Origin: Symbiodinium natans
Taxonomy: Eukaryota > Sar > Dinophyceae > Suessiales > Symbiodiniaceae
DNA length: 64,000 nt
Assembly (NCBI GenBank): GCA_905221605.1
Contig: CAJNDS010002790.1
Location: 536,368-600,367 of the forward strand
Direction of reading: 5' to 3'
The translations under genes and the position numbers were made by a program. The notes under the pieces were generated by a model that ran no database searches, was not told the DNA's origin, and worked only from the letters and a program-made list of their open reading frames with translations. Positions 61,508 to 64,000 of this stretch are shown piece by piece. How positions within the stretch are numbered: position 1 is the first letter of the stretch; each line of letters begins with the position of its first letter.

Positions 61508-61641
61508 TGGGTTTAATATGGCTTAATATATGGTTTAATGTGGTTTAATATGGTTTAATAAGGTTTAAGATGGTTCAATATGGTTTAATAAGGTTTAAGA
61601 TGGTTCAATATGGTTTAATAAGGTTTAAGATGGTTTAATGC
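61508..61641. repeat. AT-rich tandem repeat directly upstream of the hydrolase start codon
   Basis: About three units of 33-34 bp built from ATGGTTTAATAAGGTTTAAG. Its position 10-140 bp 5' of the ATG allows a promoter or 5' leader role, but no known motif is seen. Confidence 0.6.
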
Positions 61642-62899
61642 TCTTTGGGAGGAAGAAAAATCTGGGACCTAACTGCTGTTAGGCGGGAAACCGGGGGTGT
61701 CGGGGTATGCAGCTTGTAGACCTTAAGCGAGGGCGTCGTGGTCCTGCAGGGTCGTCAGAAGGGTCAGGTGGACAGGAGCTGGTGGTTCGGGGGGTCTAGG
61801 GGGTTTAGGGTTTAGGGTTTAGGGTTTAGGGTTTTAGGGCTTAGCTCGTGCTGTCAAGTGGGCTCTGTGTGTGTGTGTGTGCTGAAACGTCTCAGGGCAC
61901 AACCAAGATTTCACCCTCTAAGACACCCAAAAACCGAAACCCCGAAACCCCAAAAACCCCAAAAAGCCCGAAACTTTCAAGCCTCCACCTACCCTTGGCA
62001 TGTTTTTTTTGACCCCGGGGTCCCCAGAAAGCATTTAGGGCCTTTGGGTTTAAGGTTCTGGGCCGTGGGGTGCCAGTCCTCTTCTCCCAGAGTGGAGAGT
62101 CAGGGTTTAGGGTTTAGGGTTTAGGGTTTAGGGTTTAGTTTTAGGGTTTAGGGTTTAGGGTTTAGGGTGTAGGGTTTAGGGTTTAGGGTTTAGGGTTTAG
62201 GGTTTAGGGTTTAGGGTTTAGGGTTTAGGGTTTAGGGTTTAGGGTTTAGGGGTTCATGGGTAGTTGTGGGTAGGGTTCTATAATAAGAACGCTGAAAAGG
62301 GCTATAGTTTGGGCCATCTTATTCATACAAAAAAAAAACTCTATCCTGCAAACCTATCACCCACGAACCTTCCAGTCGGACTCAAATGCTTTTGGGTGTG
62401 GAAGGCTTCGGGAGGCGTTGGTTGCAGGGTATGCAGCCTGTTGCGGAGATGGCCAACCAATACCGGGCTGCTTCCTGCTCGGTGCCTACACAGGATCGGC
62501 TTGCACCGCAGACTCGATGCAGAGATGCGGAAGTCTTACCAACAACAAGGATCACCCGAAAAATATCCCAAGACACCATCTTCCCCAATAGAAAAACCTC
62601 AAAAGAAGTTGAGGTTGCCCTGATTGTCGGAAACCCTCACGCTCCGCTGCCTTCTCCGCCTCAGGCAAGCATACATCTACGCCCCAGAGAAGGGAGCCCC
62701 TGAACCCTAAACCCTAAACCCTAAACCCTAAACTCAGAGAAGGGAGCCAAGGGAGCCCCTGCGAAAGCCACCGCAAGCTTGAAAACTTCAACCCTAAACT
62801 AGGGTTCTAAACCCTAAACTCGGAACCCGAAACCCTAGACCCCAAAACCGTGAATTCAGAACCCTAGGCCCTAAACTTCCGCGAAACGTGCGAGCCCGC

Positions 62900-62938
62900 C
62901 TCCTGCAGTGCGGCCACCGCCCGTCGAAGCTCGCGAAC
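62900..62938 (-). CDS. Coiled-coil-like exon of upstream gene, 39 nt
   Basis: Thirteen codons (VRELRRAVAALQE), acceptor GCCGAG|G, GC donor GAG|GCGGGC, phase 0-0. Same length and heptad-like character as 63927-63965. Confidence 0.55.
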
Positions 62939-63322
62939 CTCGGCGGCAGGGGCCGGGGGGACCCCAGGTTTAGGGTTTAGGGCTTAGGGTTTAGGGTCTG
63001 GGGTTTAGGGTTTATGGTTTATCGGGTTTCAAAAACATGGGTGCCCCTTCATATACCCGCCCCAAAAAAATCGGAACCCCAAAGGGTGCCCCTGAATATA
63101 CCCCCAAAACACCATCATCCTGATTATGGAAGCCCCTCCCCACATACTCACATAGTTCCAGGCAGTGTTTTGGGTTGAGGGCCCCAGTATATGGATCCCT
63201 GGCGCCTATGGGACCCCTTCGGCGTCTGGGGCTGTTTTCAGGCTTGCGGCAAGGTTTCGGGCTTCAAGGTTGAGGTTGAGGGTTTCCGGGTTTAGGGTTC
63301 AAAGTTTTGGGTCTTGGTGTGC

Positions 63323-63528
63323 TTGTGCTCCCCCGACCAGTTGGGATCGAGGGTCTTCGCGATGCGCTGTTGATCCCATCGCCGGAAAAGGTTCAGCATC
63401 TCGAGGCGGTGGTCGTCCGGCATTTGTAGGATGTCGGCCGTGAGCTGCTCGGTGAGGCGAAGTACTCGAAGTCGGACCTGTCGACGGATCTCAGCCTTGT
63501 GAAGCCCTGGGCGCTCCGCCCGGATCTC
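63323..63528 (-). CDS. Charged helical exon of upstream gene, 206 nt
   Basis: The acceptor GTTAG|G comes straight after an in-frame TAG and opens 68 codons. Segments include HKAEIRRQVRLRVLRLTEQL and LEMLNLFRRWDQQRIAKTLD. The donor is GC (CACAA|GCAC). It is the longest clean exon outside the hydrolase gene. No methionine start is needed. The product is not recognised. Confidence 0.65.
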
Positions 63529-63926
63529 CTAACACATGTGGGCCCAGGTCTGTGCTCGGGGCTGGAGGCGGTCCTTGCGGGCGTCCCGTCGAAGTTTATT
63601 GTGGCAGGCTTAGGAGAACCCTTTCCTGGCTCGTGGACAGCGTGATCTTCTTTCTCCAGATGGCGGAGAGCGCTTGGCAAGGCGGGGCTGGTGGAATGAT
63701 ACGAAGAGTTTGTGTGGAGTCCAACTGTACGGGTCATTCTGAGTTTATATAAGGTATATATAGAGCTGAATATAAGCGGAATAAGGTTGAGGGTCCCTTC
63801 TAGGGGTCCCTCCTTATATCCCTTAAGTTTAGCGGGCTCGGGGTAGCACCCTTTTACCCGAAACCCTAAACCCTAAACCCTAAGCCCTAAACCCTAAACC
63901 CTAAACCGGAACGCCCCTGAGCCCAC

Positions 63927-63965
63927 CTCCCGACGGAGGTCGGCCAGCGCCGCATCGCGGCTGTC
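63927..63965 (-). CDS. Coiled-coil-like exon of upstream gene, 39 nt
   Basis: Thirteen codons (DSRDAALADLRRE), acceptor GACAG|G, donor GTGGGC, phase 0-0. It lies 5' of the hydrolase start, so it probably belongs to the preceding gene on the same strand. Confidence 0.55.
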
Positions 63966-64000
63966 CTGTCACATGCCCCCATTCCACCAGGGTTCAGGGT

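Noticed and set aside
62380-62625. Plus-strand coding segment ending in a Lys/Pro-rich tail
   Set aside because: Looks partly coding, but the antisense is also open and no family or phase support exists.
1470-64000. Recurring direct repeats as CRISPR arrays
   Set aside because: No regular repeat-spacer pattern; the genome is eukaryotic and the repeats are telomere-type or MITE-like.

Overview
The window reads as a nuclear scaffold from a dinoflagellate, most likely a Symbiodiniaceae (Symbiodinium sensu lato). Reasons: TTTAGGG/CCCTAAA arrays occur every 1-2 kb; exons are tiny and GC-rich, with mostly GC donors and acceptors followed by G (AG|G), the unusual splice rules reported for this group; the Ty1/copia LTR carries a 12-nt match to the 3' end of the dinoflagellate spliced leader; and the only long reading frames belong to mobile elements. 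All calls were made by eye from the sequence. Family assignments rest on remembered motifs, not searches.

Layout. (1) Minus strand, about 61.5 to 17.0 kb: a strongly fragmented gene. I recognise about 26 exon-sized segments of 15 to about 157 nt (about 1.65 kb coding in 44.5 kb). In order they carry the landmarks I remember for the DUF1350 (PF07082) alpha/beta-hydrolase family: HFIG, TPY..S.DH, GHSLG, FNN, FTP.P, FGEDSLD and GGHLTP. Splice phases agree across most junctions. The start (61498) encodes a hydrophobic Ala/Pro-rich leader, suggesting plastid targeting as for plant homologues. (2) Most introns begin with TTTAGGG-type DNA and end with CCCTAAA-type DNA on the coding strand, so intron ends are inverted repeats. 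One whole intron (53333-57281) is a 3.9 kb fold-back element, and the same 8 nt lies at both splice junctions. (3) Two large elements are nested in introns: a copia-like LTR retrotransposon (41538-51429) with a 3,073-codon polyprotein, and a two-ORF terminal-repeat element (about 26.87-35.05 kb) with no recognisable pol genes. (4) Further minus-strand exon-like segments, mostly coiled-coil-like, lie at 1.4-13.3 kb and 62.9-64.0 kb. They may be neighbouring genes or unresolved parts of this one. (5) Short hairpin (MITE-like) families, satellites, microsatellites and AT-rich tandem DNA fill the rest.

How it fits together. The host gene, both large elements and nearly all other coding-like segments share the minus strand, consistent with unidirectional dinoflagellate gene organisation. 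The copia polyprotein is the richest single reading frame: two zinc fingers, a duplicated protease-like domain, a cytosine-methyltransferase-like GGPPC domain, integrase, a 2-oxoglutarate/Fe(II) dioxygenase-like domain, reverse transcriptase, RNase H, and a tail with a membrane segment and a Cys/His cluster. The two-ORF element is saturated with one strand-biased hexamer (GGATAG on its coding strand, about 45 copies in 8.2 kb). The three strongest leads are the intron-forming fold-back element, the polyprotein pairing DNA-modification-type domains, and the hexamer-rich two-ORF element.
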